From Taudactylus pleione (lineage: Eukaryota; Chordata; Amphibia; Anura; Myobatrachidae): a stretch of DNA of 64,000 nt. The stretch's first letter is position 1, and each line of letters starts with the position of its first letter. Positions 34,921 through 45,249 of the stretch are shown here, piece by piece. The stretch lies in assembly GCA_031769625.1 (NCBI GenBank), contig JAUIMM010000213.1:124001-188000 (forward strand). Direction: 5' to 3'. The translations under genes and the position numbers were made by a program. The notes under the pieces are model-generated. The model was not told where the DNA came from. It saw only the letters and a list, made by a program, of their open reading frames with translations, and made no database searches.

Positions 34921-36015
34921 CAATGTATAAATGGCATAAGGTATACAATATATATGCAATGTGACTTTGTATGAATGAGACACCCCACACACCTTCAGAG
35001 GGATGAGGAAAAACAGAGAGATATTTGTACTCAACAGTTTTGAAAAAATAGGCAGTGTACACACAGCAGCTAGAATACAGTAACATGCAATGCATAAAAA
35101 TTCATATTTGCTAAAGCAATATGGACTCTGGATCAACTGACCAACGCTGAAGGGGTAATGGTAGGATATAGAGTGCACTATATGCCAAACCCAAGGGGGA
35201 AGTATATAGAGAGACAGACCAAACCTCTGAAACCAACCACTTCAGTGCATGGACCAATGCTAAACTGTGCATGCCTCACACAATTATAGCAAGCCAGATA
35301 CGGGAATCCATAACCAGATTTTTGTGTCTAGGGGTAGGAGCGGCCGGAGGAGCGACTATCTCCCCTATGCTGCGATTTTGATGACCAGTTATGCTGACCT
35401 CACAGCAGCAAGACATTGACTAGTGCGTTCTAGTGCATCTTATCACCCGTCCCCAGCAACAGACAATATGGCCCTGCCACCTCAGTGAGGATACATTATA
35501 CGGGGCCTTCACATGCTGATGCCTTCGATGCATCTCAACACCAGAGGCAGGGGACTGCATCACACATGATTCTCCAAGAGGAATCACTTACCTGCCATCT
35601 CCGTGACCCGACCACAGTCACAGGCCTCAGTGAAAGCTGCTAGCTAATCCACGCTGAGGCCTGCAGAGAACCTTAGGGTATAAAGCAGTGCTGGTGTTTA
35701 GGCATTGGCAGAGGTAGAAGGAGTCGCAGTGCAAGCGTCTTTCATGGTGCCTGGTACCACTAATCTCTGAAGTTCAAAAAACATAAAAGAAAAAAGCCTT
35801 GGACTGCCTAGCAATCCCACTGTTATAACAGGTGCATCTTGCCACGCACCAAACAAAAAAACTGAATACCTATGTCTGGGGGCAGGGCATATAGGGAGGA
35901 TGACCAGTGCATGCTGGGAGCTCCAAAGCTTTGATGTTTGGTGCATTGGATGTGATCTAACTACATACCCCAAGGTAGATCCTGTGGACCCTATGGAACC
36001 CGAAGAAGAAAATTA
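34921..36015. other. DIRS 5' region with the 5' inverted terminal repeat (about 35850-36015)
   Basis: This is untranslated DNA ahead of the gag-like region. Its outer 165 bp mirrors the left terminus at 29404-29570 ('aaagctttgatgtttggtgc' and 'cctgtggaccctatgg'). Nothing else is recognised. Confidence 0.6.
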
Positions 36016-36241
36016 CTGTAGCACTTAACCAGTCATAATATATGTCATACAAAGTACAGTATAGTGTATGTAATAATTCTGAGATGAACAGGGGCAGCGA
36101 TCACAGTATGCTATTATATGTAGGGCCATCCTGCCTGAGCTGAATGTTTTTATTTTAGATGCAGGCTCCATTCCAGATCATTTGAGCAAGTCCAGGAGTC
36201 TTGGGGAGCAGTAAAAGAACCTTGCACTGCTTTGGAAGGAG

Positions 36242-36780
36242 TACATACGAATTACCGCCGGACACAAGTCCTGGCAGCGGCAGGCTGACACAGCTGAAAA
36301 TCCTGATCGTCCGCAGGTAAGTATGTTCTAACCTAACCTAACTCCCCTAACCCTCCTTAGGGGTGCCTAACCCTAACCTTCCCCACAGGGACTAACCCTA
36401 ATCCCCCCTCTAAGTGCCTAAACCTAACCCCCCCTTCCCTGGCTCCTAAACCTAAGTCCCCCTGGGGGGTGCCTAACCCTAAGTCCCTCCGGAGGGTGCC
36501 TAACCCTAACCCTCCCTCCCCCTAGCCTAACCATAACCTCCCGGGGGGGTGCCAGACCCAAAGTCCCCCCCTGGGAGCCCTAAACCTAAACCTCCCCCCC
36601 GCGGCTGTCCACAGCGGCGTCCGGCATCACTTCGATCAGGATGCAGGGCGCCGGTCTCCTGGCATCGGTAAAGTGACAGGCATCTAGAATTAGATGCCTG
36701 TCATTTAACCCTCACCGGGATAAAGCAGTCGGGAAGCTGGCTGTCGGGCTTACGTGTGCCAGCTTCCCGATTGCATACCA
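36242..36780 (-). repeat. CCCTAA-rich interspersed repeat, copy 1
   Basis: It begins 'acatacgaattaccgccgg' and ends 'cttcccgattgcatacca', with an inner block of degenerate 'gcctaaccctaa' units alternating with C- or G-runs ('cccctggggggtgcctaacc'). The reverse complement of the same arrangement, including 'gaaaatcctgatcgtcc' and 'aggatgc.gggcg', is at 53335-53846. It is therefore a dispersed element with telomere-like internal units, not an interstitial telomere. No coding is visible. Confidence 0.85.
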
Positions 36781-36944
36781 TCTGGAAATATATGTACACA
36801 TTGGTCTACTTAGTATTAGAGATGAGCGGTTCGGATTCTGTGGAATCCGAACCGCTCCGAACATTGGGGATCCGAGTCCACCCGAACCCTGTTCGGGTGT
36901 TCACCGCCTGACTCGGATCCCCGTTCGGGGCCGAACGGCGGCCG

Positions 36945-37135
36945 CCTGATGTCGGATTCTCACTAGAGAATCCGACATCAGGTCTCCTCGCGTGTAGGGC
37001 AGAGCGCAGTGATAGCGCTCTGCCCTACACAGACACAGACACACAGCCGCCAGCGGCAGCTGTGTGTTTGTTACAGCAGCCAATGAGAGTCACACAGACT
37101 CTCATTGGCTGCTGCACGGAGGGAGCCGGCTGGAG
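36945..37135. repeat. Hairpin series in the non-autonomous hAT
   Basis: 36945-36982 has perfect 17-bp arms and an ACTA loop. 36992-37030 has perfect 16-bp arms and a 7-nt loop. 37076-37112 has perfect 15-bp arms and a 7-nt loop. A further imperfect one (ggagccggctggagctc / gagctccgtcttccggctcc) lies at 37119-37165. Confidence 0.85.
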
Positions 37136-37256
37136 CTCACACATGAGCTCCGTCTTCCGGCTCCCTCCTCAGCGTGTGACAGAGCGGACGGCGCGGGAGC
37201 GGGGATACAGGTAAGTTTTATTTTTTTTATTTTTTTACTTGTCAAAGGTCCGGGGG

Positions 37257-38000
37257 CGCTACTGGGGGGGGGGGGTCTGCACTACTGGGGGGGTCTGCTA
37301 CTGGGGGGGGGCTATACTACTGGGGGGGGCCATACTACAGAGGGGCCTGCTACTGGGGGGGCTATACTACTGGGGGGGGGTCTGCACTACTGGGGGGGGT
37401 CTGCTACTGGGGGAGGCAATACTACTGGGGGGGCCATACTACAGAGGGGCCTGCTACTGGGGGGGCTATACTACTGGGGGGGGTCTGCTACTGGGGGGGC
37501 CATACTACTGGGGGGGATCTGCACTATTGGGGGGCCATACTACAGAGGGGCCTGCTACTGGGGGGGGGGCTATACTACTGGGGGGGTCTGCACTACTGGG
37601 GGGGGTCTGCTACTGGGCAGGGCTATACTACTGGGGGGCCATACTACAGAGGGGCCTGCTACTGGGGGGGGCTATACTACTGGGGGGGGTCTGCTACTGG
37701 GGGGGCCATACTACTGAGGGGCCTGCTACTGGGGGGGGCCATACTACTGGGGGGGCCTACTACAGGGGGGGCCATACTACAGGGGGGGCCCATACTACAG
37801 GGGGGGCTACTACTGGAGCAGCCTACTACTGGGGGGGCCTGCTACTGGGGGAGCCATACTACTGGGGGAGCCATACTACTGGGGGGGCATACTACTGGGT
37901 GGCATGCTAATGGGGGGCATACTACTGGGGGGGCCTGCTAATGGGGGACATACTACTGGGGGGGCCTGCTAATGGGGGGCATACTACTGGGGAGCATTCA
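37257..38000 (+). repeat. G-rich minisatellite
   Basis: Repeats of the form 'ctactgggggg' with 'tctgc', 'ctata' or 'ccatactacagaggggcc' variants, in higher-order groups of about 110-120 bp. G-runs of 6-11 recur about every 15-20 bp. Long Gly/Tyr/Thr-rich open frames across it are artefacts of the repeat period. Confidence 0.95.
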
Positions 38001-38582
38001 ACTGGGGGCACTGCATAGTGGACCGTACTACTAAGGGGACTGCATAGGGGGCACCACTGCTGGGGGACATTGTGTAAGGGACACCGCTACTGTGGGCATT
38101 GTGTAAAAGGGTCACTACTGTGGGCATTGTGTAAAAGGGGCACTACTGTGTGTCGTAACATAAATAAGAGACACTACTTTATGGTGTAATGTGAATCAGG
38201 CCCTATGTGCGGTGTAATGCTAATAAGATTGTGCACTGTGACTCCTAGGGCCGTAGCCCACTTTGTAAACAAGTACTGTGACTCTGCTGGCCGTACCCCA
38301 CTGGGTGGGTGCACTACTTTTCATTTCTGCCACTGCTGTGTGGCAATGTGTCATAGATGTGCTTTATACTGTGGTGTCTGTGTCGTTGTGCCGCTGCTTT
38401 GTCGCTTAGTAACCAGTCAGCTCACTGCAACCTTTGGCCAATAATGTTGAAAACAATATTATAAGCTGTGATATGGTCTAAATTGACTGGAAATTAATGT
38501 TATTGAGGTTAATAATACTCTAGGAAGAAAAAAAAGACCAATTTATGTGATTTTAGCTTTTTTTGTCAATTTTTGTAAAAAA

Positions 38583-38690
38583 ATCCAAATCCAAATCCAA
38601 ATCCAAAGCCAGTCACCGCAGTTTGGCAAATCCAAATCCAAATCCAAAGCCGGACGACGAATTAGAACCAAATCCAAATCCAAATCCGGC
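38583..38690 (+). repeat. ccaaat hexamer repeats near a hAT 3' end
   Basis: Runs of 'aatccaaatccaaatcc' occur three times within 110 bp just inside the 3' terminus. This position is similar to the 'ccaaaacac/cagaaccc' repeats of the hAT at 15330-15450. They may be subterminal transposase sites (inference). Confidence 0.7.
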
Positions 38691-38723
38691 AAAAATGGTC
38701 CGGCGCACATCCCTACTTAGTAT

Positions 38724-39714
38724 ATTATTATACAGTATTAGTAATTGACCCTATAGATGGTCTATATCAGTGCACTACTAACAGAACATGTTTTTCATAT
38801 CCCCTAGTTAGTGCACAAGTGTATTCATTACAGGCTCACACATTTTAAAAGTTCAACAGGTGGTACAAATTATTTTATTTGTGTGGTGTGGGCTGGGGAG
38901 GGAGGCAAACGGAACCCCCCCTGCATTTGCCTATGAGTTTATTTTTTTATAATCCCCTTTCAACTTCATAATACTTTATTTTATGCCTCCCCCAACCCCA
39001 CTTATACCAGATCCTTCCTGGGGGTTACACCCTCATGCCTATGGGTATATACACCCCCTTATCCCACATGCAAATCACTGCAGGACATGTGTCAGGGAGG
39101 ATTGATGATCAGTCCCCCTTTCTGCAGCTAATATCTGCACTTGTAGAAATCAGCAAAATATTCCTTGCACTGTGATACCAGCTGCATGCACACTGGAGTG
39201 CCATTCACATGGCATTCTGGGGCATGATTCCAGAAGTTTGGTTGGTGATCATAGACCACTGCATCACTTCCAGGGGTTTTGGGGAGTCATAGGAGATCTG
39301 TGCCAAATGGATCTTCTCTGCTAAAGCTGGTGGGACAGAGCAGGATGGCATAGCTGCATGTGATGCAACCTTGCCAGCTGAAGCACTGCTGGCTCCAGTC
39401 ACATCATAGAGCCGTAAGTAGACTTTTTGGTGCCCTGTGCCAGAGAGAGCATTGGCGCCCACACATTTTTTAAATAGGGACATAAGACAGTGCACCTGAA
39501 AAAGAGCCATGGCTTCATGGGGAAGGGCCAGGGAATAGATAAAAGAGAGGCCAGGAGATGCTGGGGATAAAAGAAGAGGAAGCTACAAGTGAGAATGATA
39601 ATAAACAGGAAAATTGACAGGCCCAAATAGCACCCCCTGCCCTGCGGTACCCTGTGCCATGGCACTGGTCGCACTGCCCTAGCTACGGCCCTGTCACATC
39701 ACATGCAATTTTGC
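38724..39714. other. No gene; one repeat end suspected
   Basis: From about 39415 to 39690, 'gccgtaagtagactttttgg' and, at the right, 'ggtaccctgtgccatggcac...agctacggccctg' look like the start of a dispersed repeat read on the minus strand. Otherwise nothing is recognised. Confidence 0.35.
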
Positions 39715-41700
39715 CTGGTAAGGGGTTAATGTCCTTTGTATTTGTATGTAGTATAGGATATTACATTTATTCAGATAATATAGATCAGCTTAAATCTCCT
39801 AATGACTGGATATAGTATAGTGACCAATTAGATAAAAACATGGAATTATATTCACAAAATTTCCTTTTGAGACATATCTCTTTCATATGTATTGAAGAAA
39901 GGACAATTAGTTGTTGTACTCATACAGTCCTCTTGGTTTTATACCTCCCATGAGGAATATCCACCTAGTTACTCTATTTATAATTCCTGATCAAAATTAT
40001 TACCTAAGACTAAATTCACTTTTTTAAGTGTAAATGGTTTTAGACCTTTTGGACAACCTTAAATTTCATTAGATCATGAGATACATTTTAGATGGAATGA
40101 ACATGTTATAATATAATTTTTTTCAATGATCTTATGGTGTTACATATGTAGGTCATTCTTCAGGAGCAATGAAGATGATCAATTACCCCCCCAAGGATGT
40201 ACAACTAATGTTATTGTGAATGGTCAAGGTTTTGTGGAATTTAACTTAAAACATTGTGGTTTTAATCATATATTCACAGTCCTTGCAAGAGCCACGCTAG
40301 TAAGAACTTTTCTTGTGGTATGTGGTTCTGGTTAGTGAGTGTAGATGACTGTTCACCAGTTGATCTTTAAGATTCTTGGATCTTTGCCAACTGACCTGAA
40401 CATGATTTGTGAGAATTTTGGCTAGATATTTAACCACCCGTAATATATGCAAGGGTTTTTGTAAAATTTCAACCTCCACTCTTTACAAAACATATCAGTG
40501 AACCTAACATTGTCTTCTTTATGTTGATGTTCTTTCTTTTTGGGAAGCAGAAGTGTCTCTTGTGCATTAATATGTACTTTGAATGGGCTTCCTGCTGAGT
40601 CTCTTACTATATCCTCTGGATCTTAATCTATTTATAAGTTGTTTCTGTCTCTCTCTTTATACAATTGTGTATTAGTCCTTGTTCTCAGAAGTTCTTCCTT
40701 GGAAACTCCTCTTATTGTGAAGGGTAGGTGGGAGCTGCTAGCATGCAAAATGTTGTTAGTTGCAGTGTTCTTATGAGACAAATCAGTGGAGATATTTCCA
40801 TTTTTTATTTTAACTGGGATATCCAGGAAACAGACCTTCTTATGACTTATTTCAGTGGTTTTAGATGGTTTGTGTTCAGTTATTGTATAAACTCTTCAAA
40901 AGTCTTCTTGTCCCCCTCCCAAATCACATAGAATATTGTCCATGTATAAGAGCCACTTTACTATGTGCTCCATACACATGTTGTTCTCCTCATTAAATAC
41001 CATCTCCTTCTCCCACCACCCCAGGTAGAGGTTTGCATATGTCAGTGCACAAGATGTCCCCACTCCAGTACCTCTATCCTGGAGGTAGAAGGATTCATTG
41101 TAGAAAAAAGTTGTTTTTTGTGAGAATAAATATTAGGAGTGCCAAATTACATTCATTTAGTTATTGTGAGGCATCCATATCAATGATATACTGTATCTGG
41201 CTGCTGTTATGCCAATCTCATAACTAATGCTTGTGTATAAGCACTCTACATTGCAGCTTGCCAACAACATATCTGGACTAAGTGTCACATCTGGTAGTTT
41301 AATCAATGCATTGAGTGTATCTTGCACATAGGAGGGTAATGATGTTACATGTTTCCTCAGGTGGTTATCAACAGAAAGACTGTCCTTTTAATTTAGAATA
41401 CCCTTTCCCAATGCAATCAGTCTTCCAGGAGGTTTGGTTTAATGTTTATGTACTTTGGGTAAGAGGAATAGTATTGGATACTAAGGACTGATTACCGTTA
41501 AAAATTCTATATCTTTCCTAGTAATAATGCCATTTTGCAAGGCCCCTTGATATACATATAATAGAAAAAGATTTATTATTACATTCTGAGACAAAAACCA
41601 GCTACAGTATCATGATAATCTAACCAAGGGAGAGAGAAAAGCTCATCAATTATCTTCAATGCCCCTGCTGAATGATCTACATAGGTAAAATCATAAGACC
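39715..41700 (-). pseudogene. Penelope-like element: RT and GIY-YIG, minus strand
   Basis: Reading the minus strand downward from about 41060 gives 'YANLYLGWWEKEM' and then 'YMDNILC'. In Penelope-like reverse transcriptases the second motif normally carries two Asp, so one catalytic Asp is replaced by Asn. About 100 residues later comes 'KVCFLDIPVKI', the post-palm motif of the family. Near 40300-40070 a degenerate GIY-YIG region follows ('CKDCEY', 'TYICNTIRSLKK'). Near 39980-39890 is a terminal 'PRGL.EYN' type block, then a 3' tail to 39715. Stops and frameshifts are frequent. The family uses its GIY-YIG nuclease to nick DNA and its RT to prime insertion; this copy is dead. Confidence 0.75.
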
Positions 41701-42000
41701 ACTGAAGACATTTTTATTAGAACACATTGGTTCCATCAAAAATGCATCTAGTATTCTCATGAAATATATATATATATACACACACACTGATGTTTCAGAG
41801 TATTAGCTCTTTTATCAAGACATGTCTTGATAAAAGAGCTAATACTCTGAAACGTCGGCAGACAGACGCTTGTCCTAGCATGATTTTTATCTGATGTTGA
41901 TAGCCATGAGTGCCATCCATTTACCCAGCCAGTTTGTATACATGATATAGGAGGGGCACCAGGCACTTTGTATTTATAGGGGAGTGCCAGGCATTTTGGT
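41701..42000. other. Penelope-type tail sequence with an internal stem and 'gaaacgtcgg'
   Basis: Downstream of a (TA)n/(CA)n stretch (41763-41787), the segment 'cttgataaaagagctaatac' leads into 'tctgaaacgtcggcag'. It parallels 'cttgacaaaagggctttgta' leading into 'gccctgaaacgttgg' at 43507-43540. A further 'atgagtgccatcc' parallels 'cagtgccgc' in the other tail. It is therefore probably a terminal fragment of another Penelope-like copy. Confidence 0.5.
41792..41853. repeat. Perfect 62-bp palindrome
   Basis: Two 31-bp arms meet without a loop at CA|TG (41822/41823). Each arm runs from 'gtttcagagtattagctc' to 'tttatcaagaca'. Imperfect symmetry extends a few bases farther. Each arm is a copy of the stem plus 'gaaac' motif of the Penelope-type tail, so two tails appear joined head to head. 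Confidence 0.95.
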
Positions 42001-42009
42001 ATATATATC

Positions 42010-42046
<37 letters not shown>
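42001..42046. repeat. (TA)n microsatellite
   Basis: An AT dinucleotide run interrupted by 'tatctatatacat'. It separates a Penelope-type tail from the inverted repeat at 42140. Confidence 0.9.
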
Positions 42047-42050
<4 letters not shown>

Positions 42051-42139
42051 AAAAACACACAAAGTGTCCACACTCTCGTTTAACATGAATCCAATGCTGG
42101 GGTAGCTGACCCAAACAAGGTAGATACCTTGTCAAAGAC

Positions 42140-42247
42140 AATCTCCGGAAGAAATGAGGGTGCACTCACCAGACTTCATAGAAATATCAAGTCTTTTTGA
42201 TATTTCTATGAAGTCTGGTGAGTGCACCCTCATTTCTTCCGGAGATT
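42140..42247. repeat. Inverted repeat, perfect 50-bp arms, 8-nt loop
   Basis: The arms 42140-42189 and 42198-42247 ('aatctccggaagaaatgagg' through 'agaaatatca' and the exact reverse complement) surround a loop of about 8 nt. A (TA)n run follows at once (42248-42274). Confidence 0.95.
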
Positions 42248-42336
42248 ATATATATATACATATATATATATATCCAATGGTTCGGCACTCCAATCTCATA
42301 CAGAAAACACCCCCGTGCCCTCCACAGATGTATGCC

Positions 42337-43598
42337 ACAGTCCAAAAAATGAGCAGCGGCACTGAGGGTCTTAAACAAATGAAGTTTAGACCTATGACAT
42401 GTTTTACTAGGAGTCAAAATTTGAAGGACTACATTATGCATACTGACATCAAATCGATGGTACCAGATAGAACTTTGTTACACAAAGCACCAAGATGTTA
42501 CAAGTGCTTGAAATGCACAACCTGTCGTAACATGCTAACAGGATCTGACTTCAAGTATCCGCACAGTGGGAAATTATACAAGATCAAACATACTACATGT
42601 ACTACTCCATTTATCATCTATATCATCATCTGTCTGTGCGGCATGTTATACATGGGCAAAACAGTAAGAACAATACGTGAGCGCCTGGCGTTACACCGAT
42701 CGGCAATTCGTGCAGCCCTATCAGGGAAACCCACAGACCAGCCTGTTGCCAGACACTATGTCAAAAGGGGACATAGTTTATCTAATTTTCAGCATAAAAT
42801 AATTGACCATATACCAGAATCAATACGCAGAGGAGATCGAGCTGGCCAGCTTTTGAGACTGGAAGCAAGATGGATTATGACTTTGGATACCATCAATCCT
42901 AAATGATTGAACAACAAAATCTGTTGGAATATGTTATAACCATATCTGATGTTGGCCTTGTTCAGCAGCTCTTTGTCACTGCGTTAATCATTTATATATT
43001 TTTTCATACAGCCAATGTATTATTCTATATGGCATGTATTTAGTATATGAACTTATATCGATTCCAGTTAGGTATTTATTATAACATTATATGGGACAGT
43101 TTAATTATAATTTACTGAACCTTTGTCCTATCTAGGGACTTATGGTGCATCAGCATTTGGGATCATCCCACGGCAATTACTGTTACTGTTTTCTGGATCC
43201 ATTATGGAATGCTCCCTATATTATTTATTGCAATTTAGCCAATTTCATATGTACAAACTCAGATATTTTAATTGGTGAAGGTGTGTTTCACGATATGTTT
43301 ATCTTTGTGCTTCAGCCACCAGATGCTGGGGATCTCTGATGTGTGTTTTTGTTGCTATGGCAACAGGCGCACGCTCTGTGCCCCGATGTCATCACGGAGG
43401 GACGCACTCTGCAGTGTGCAGATGCATGGGTCCCACAAGGCTGATAGTCATGCTAATGGGTGAGGTTACTTAAGGTAAGAATGCATTGTATGTTGTTTGT
43501 TATACCTTGACAAAAGGGCTTTGTAGCCCTGAAACGTTGGCATCAATACACTTCATTTGTTTAAGACCCTCAGTGCCGCTGCTCATTTTTTGGACTGT
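42337..43598 (+). mobile_element. Penelope-like segment bounded by perfect 49-bp inverted repeats
   Basis: 42337-42385 and 43550-43598 are exact reverse complements over 49 bp ('acagtccaaaaaatgagc' through 'acaaatgaagt'). Between them are an open GIY-YIG frame (about 42385-42906), a 3' UTR with 'ttgctatggcaacagg' (43354-43370), and a tail with the stem and 'gaaacgttgg' motif (43507-43540). The right repeat runs into (TA)n and then the Tc1 element. The reverse-transcriptase part is absent, so this is a 5'-truncated copy whose 5' end carries an inverted piece of its own 3' end. Confidence 0.85.
42385..42906 (+). CDS. GIY-YIG endonuclease domain of a Penelope-like element (truncated, open)
   Basis: The frame is open upstream to 42154, but homology to the element starts only after the inverted repeat, near 'MKFRPMTCFTRSQNLKDYI'. 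Next comes a Cys cluster (CYKCLKCTTC), 'GKLYKIKHTTCTT', and the nuclease core 'IYIIICLCGMLYMGKTVRTI' (the GIY-YIG equivalent is IYI...LYMG), 'RERLALHRSAIR', 'VARHYVKRGHS' and 'DRAGQLLRLEARWIMTLDTI'. The stop is at 42904-42906. In active Penelope elements this domain is the C-terminal nuclease fused to the RT. Here the RT is missing, and no promoter or credible start can be pointed to. It is a well-preserved relic; expression is doubtful. Confidence 0.75.
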   Translation, partial: FRPMTCFTRSQNLKDYIMHTDIKSMVPDRTLLHKAPRCYKCLKCTTCRNMLTGSDFKYPHSGKLYKIKHTTCTTPFIIYIIICLCGMLYMGKTVRTIRERLALHRSAIRAALSGKPTDQPVARHYVKRGHSLSNFQHKIIDHIPESIRRGDRAGQLLRLEARWIMTLDTINPK

Positions 43599-43610
43599 AT
43601 ATATATATAC
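43360..43610 (+). repeat. Penelope-type 3' tail with stem and gaaacgttgg motif
   Basis: It contains 'ttgctatggcaacaggcg', 'gatgtcatcac', then 'accttgacaaaagggct', a stem AGGGC/GCCCT, 'gaaacgttgg' and finally 'cagtgccgctgctc' running into (TA)n. The same order of elements, more diverged, is at 59890-60225. Confidence 0.65.
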
Positions 43611-45246
43611 AGTCAGGTCCATAAATATTGGGACATTGACAGAATTTTCAGATTTTGGCCTCTATTCACCACCACAATGGTTTTGAAATGAAACAAACAA
43701 GATGTGCTTTAACTGCAGACTTTCAGATTTCATTTGAGGGTAATTACATCCAAATCGGGTGAACAGTGTAGGAATAACAACAGTTTCAATATGTGCCTCC
43801 CACTTTTTAAGGGGCCAAAAGTAATGGGACTATCAACTCAAAAGATATTTTATGGACAGGTGTGGGCTATTCCCTCGTTATTTCATTATCAATTAAGCAG
43901 GTAAAAGGTCTGGAGTTGATTCTAGGTGTGACATTTGCATTTGGAATCAGTTGCTGTCAACTCTCAATATGAGATCCAAAGAGCTGTCACTATCAGTGAA
44001 GCAAGCCATCATTAGGCTGAAAAATCAAAACAAACCCATCAGAGAGATAGCAAAAACATTAGGTGTGGCCAAATCAACTGTTTGGAACATTCTTAAAAAG
44101 ACAGAACGCACCGGAGAGCTCAGCAACACCAAAAGACCTGGAAGACCACGGAAAACAACTGTGGTTGATGACAAAAGAATTATTTCCCTGGTGAAGAAAA
44201 ACCCCTTCACAACAGTTGGACAAATCATGAACAGTCTCCAGGAGGTAGATGTATATGTGTCAAAGTCAACAATCCAGAGAAGACTTCACAAGAGAGAATA
44301 TAGAGGGTTCACCACAAGATGCAAACCATTGGTGAGCCACAAAAACAGGAAGATCAGATTAGAGTTTGCCAAACAAAATCTAAAAAAGCCATTACAGTTC
44401 TGGAACAACATCCTATTGACAGATGAGACAAAGATCAACTTGTACCAGAGTGATGGGAAGAGAAGAGTATGGAGAAGGAAAGGAACTGGTCATGATCCAA
44501 AACATACCACCTCATCAGTGAACCATGGTGGTGTTAGTGTCATGGTGTGGGCATGTATGGCTGCCAATGGAACTGGTTCCCTTGTATTTATTGATGATGT
44601 GACTGCTGACAAAAGCAGCAGAATGAATTCTGAAGTGTTTCGGGCAATATTATATGCTCATATTCACTCAAATGCTTCAGAACTCTATGGACAGCGCTTC
44701 ACAGTGCAGATGGACAATGACCCGAAGCATACTGCAAAAGCAACCAAAGAGTTTTTAAGGCTAAAAAGTGGAATGTTATGCAATGGCCAAGTCAATCCCC
44801 TGACCTGAATCCGATTGAGCATGCATTTCACTTGATGAAGACAAAACTGAAGGGAAAATGCCCCAAGAACAAGACATTTGCAGTAGAGGCCTGGCAGAGC
44901 ATCACCAGGGATGAAACCCAGCATCTGGTGATGTCTATGCATTCCAGACTTCAGGCTGTCATTGCCTGCAAAGGATTAGTAAAAAAGTATTAAAAAGTGA
45001 AAGTTAGATTTAGGATTGTTTAGTTTGTCCCATTACTTTTGGCCCCTTAAAAAGTGGGAGGCACATATAGAAACCATTGTAATTCCTACACACCGTTCAC
45101 CTGATTTGGATGTAATTACCCTCAAATTAAATCTGAAAGTCTGCAGTTAAATCACATCTTGTTTGTTTCATTTCAAAGCCATTGTGGTGGTGAATAGAGG
45201 ACAAAATATGAAAATTCTGTCAATGTCCCAATATTTATGGACCTGA

Positions 45247-45249
<3 letters not shown>
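43610..45249 (+). mobile_element. Tc1 transposon (1640 bp) with long inverted repeats and TA target
   Basis: It begins 'cagtcaggtccataaatatt' and ends with the reverse complement. TA flanks both sides (43608-43609 and 45250-45251), and the insertion lies in a (TA)n run. Inverted repeats extend about 220 bp inward (43610-43830 and 45028-45249), ending with 'ctttttaaggggccaaaagt' mirrored as 'acttttggccccttaaaaag'. The repeats differ at only a few sites. A single transposase gene fills the centre. The element looks young among its neighbours. Confidence 0.95.
43969..44993 (+). pseudogene. Tc1-like transposase with one frameshift
   Basis: From ATG at 43969 (MRSKELSLSVKQ) the protein would be about 341 residues, normal for Tc1. 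It has a paired-like helix-turn-helix region (residues about 5-110), including an AT-hook-like GRPRK at 58-62. The DDE core follows: Asp152 in 'LLTDETKINL', Asp249 in 'VQMDNDPKHTA', and a Glu in 'LNPIEHAF' that falls 34 residues after the second Asp, i.e. DD34E, once the frame is followed across the shift. The A-run at 44762-44767 is where the frame changes from the first to the last part, consistent with loss of one base. Without that shift the gene would be open throughout. Translation as it stands stops near 44808, before the Glu, so the enzyme should be inactive. An alternative upstream ATG at 43951 adds six residues and is less likely, as the family begins at MRSK. Confidence 0.93.

Larger units (their letters stand above)
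29374..36015 (-). mobile_element. DIRS-like tyrosine-recombinase retrotransposon (6.6 kb, degenerate)
   Basis: On the minus strand, gag (34918 to about 33600), RT/RNase H (33555-30604) and tyrosine recombinase (30549-29800) follow in order. The ends are inverted rather than direct repeats: about 29404-29570 ('ttcttcgaggtccatagggt', then 'aaagctttggagctcccag') is mirrored at about 35850-36015. Close to the 3' end, 29697-29815 contains back-to-back sequences complementary or equivalent to both termini. This is the internal complementary region that defines DIRS elements and serves to circularise their DNA. No integrase or protease is visible. A solo LTR (32555-33326) and several frameshifts make the copy inactive. 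Confidence 0.88.
36817..38715 (+). mobile_element. Non-autonomous hAT (1899 bp) with perfect 8-bp TSD
   Basis: The ends are TAGAGATGAGC (36817) and the reverse complement of TAGGGATGTGC (38715), flanked by CTTAGTAT at 36809-36816 and 38716-38723. It shares with the hAT at 9896 a 5' 'gcggttcggatt' hairpin, a 'cgcctgactcggatc' block and a 3' segment ('gaggttaataata', 'gtgattttagct'). It is therefore a relative or derivative that kept both ends and lost the transposase. The middle is filled with hairpins (36945-37130), a G-rich minisatellite (37257-38000) and degenerate 'gcactactgtg..gtaat' units (38000-38230). The 3' end has repeated 'ccaaat' hexamers (38583-38690). Confidence 0.92.

Noticed and set aside
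36300..36600. Interstitial telomere
   Set aside because: The CCCTAA-like units are degenerate and embedded in an element with conserved unique flanks that recurs at 53335-53846.
37064..37910. Two frames of more than 210 residues rich in Gly, Thr and Tyr
   Set aside because: Produced by the G-rich minisatellite period, with overlapping frames giving similar repeats. Not genes.
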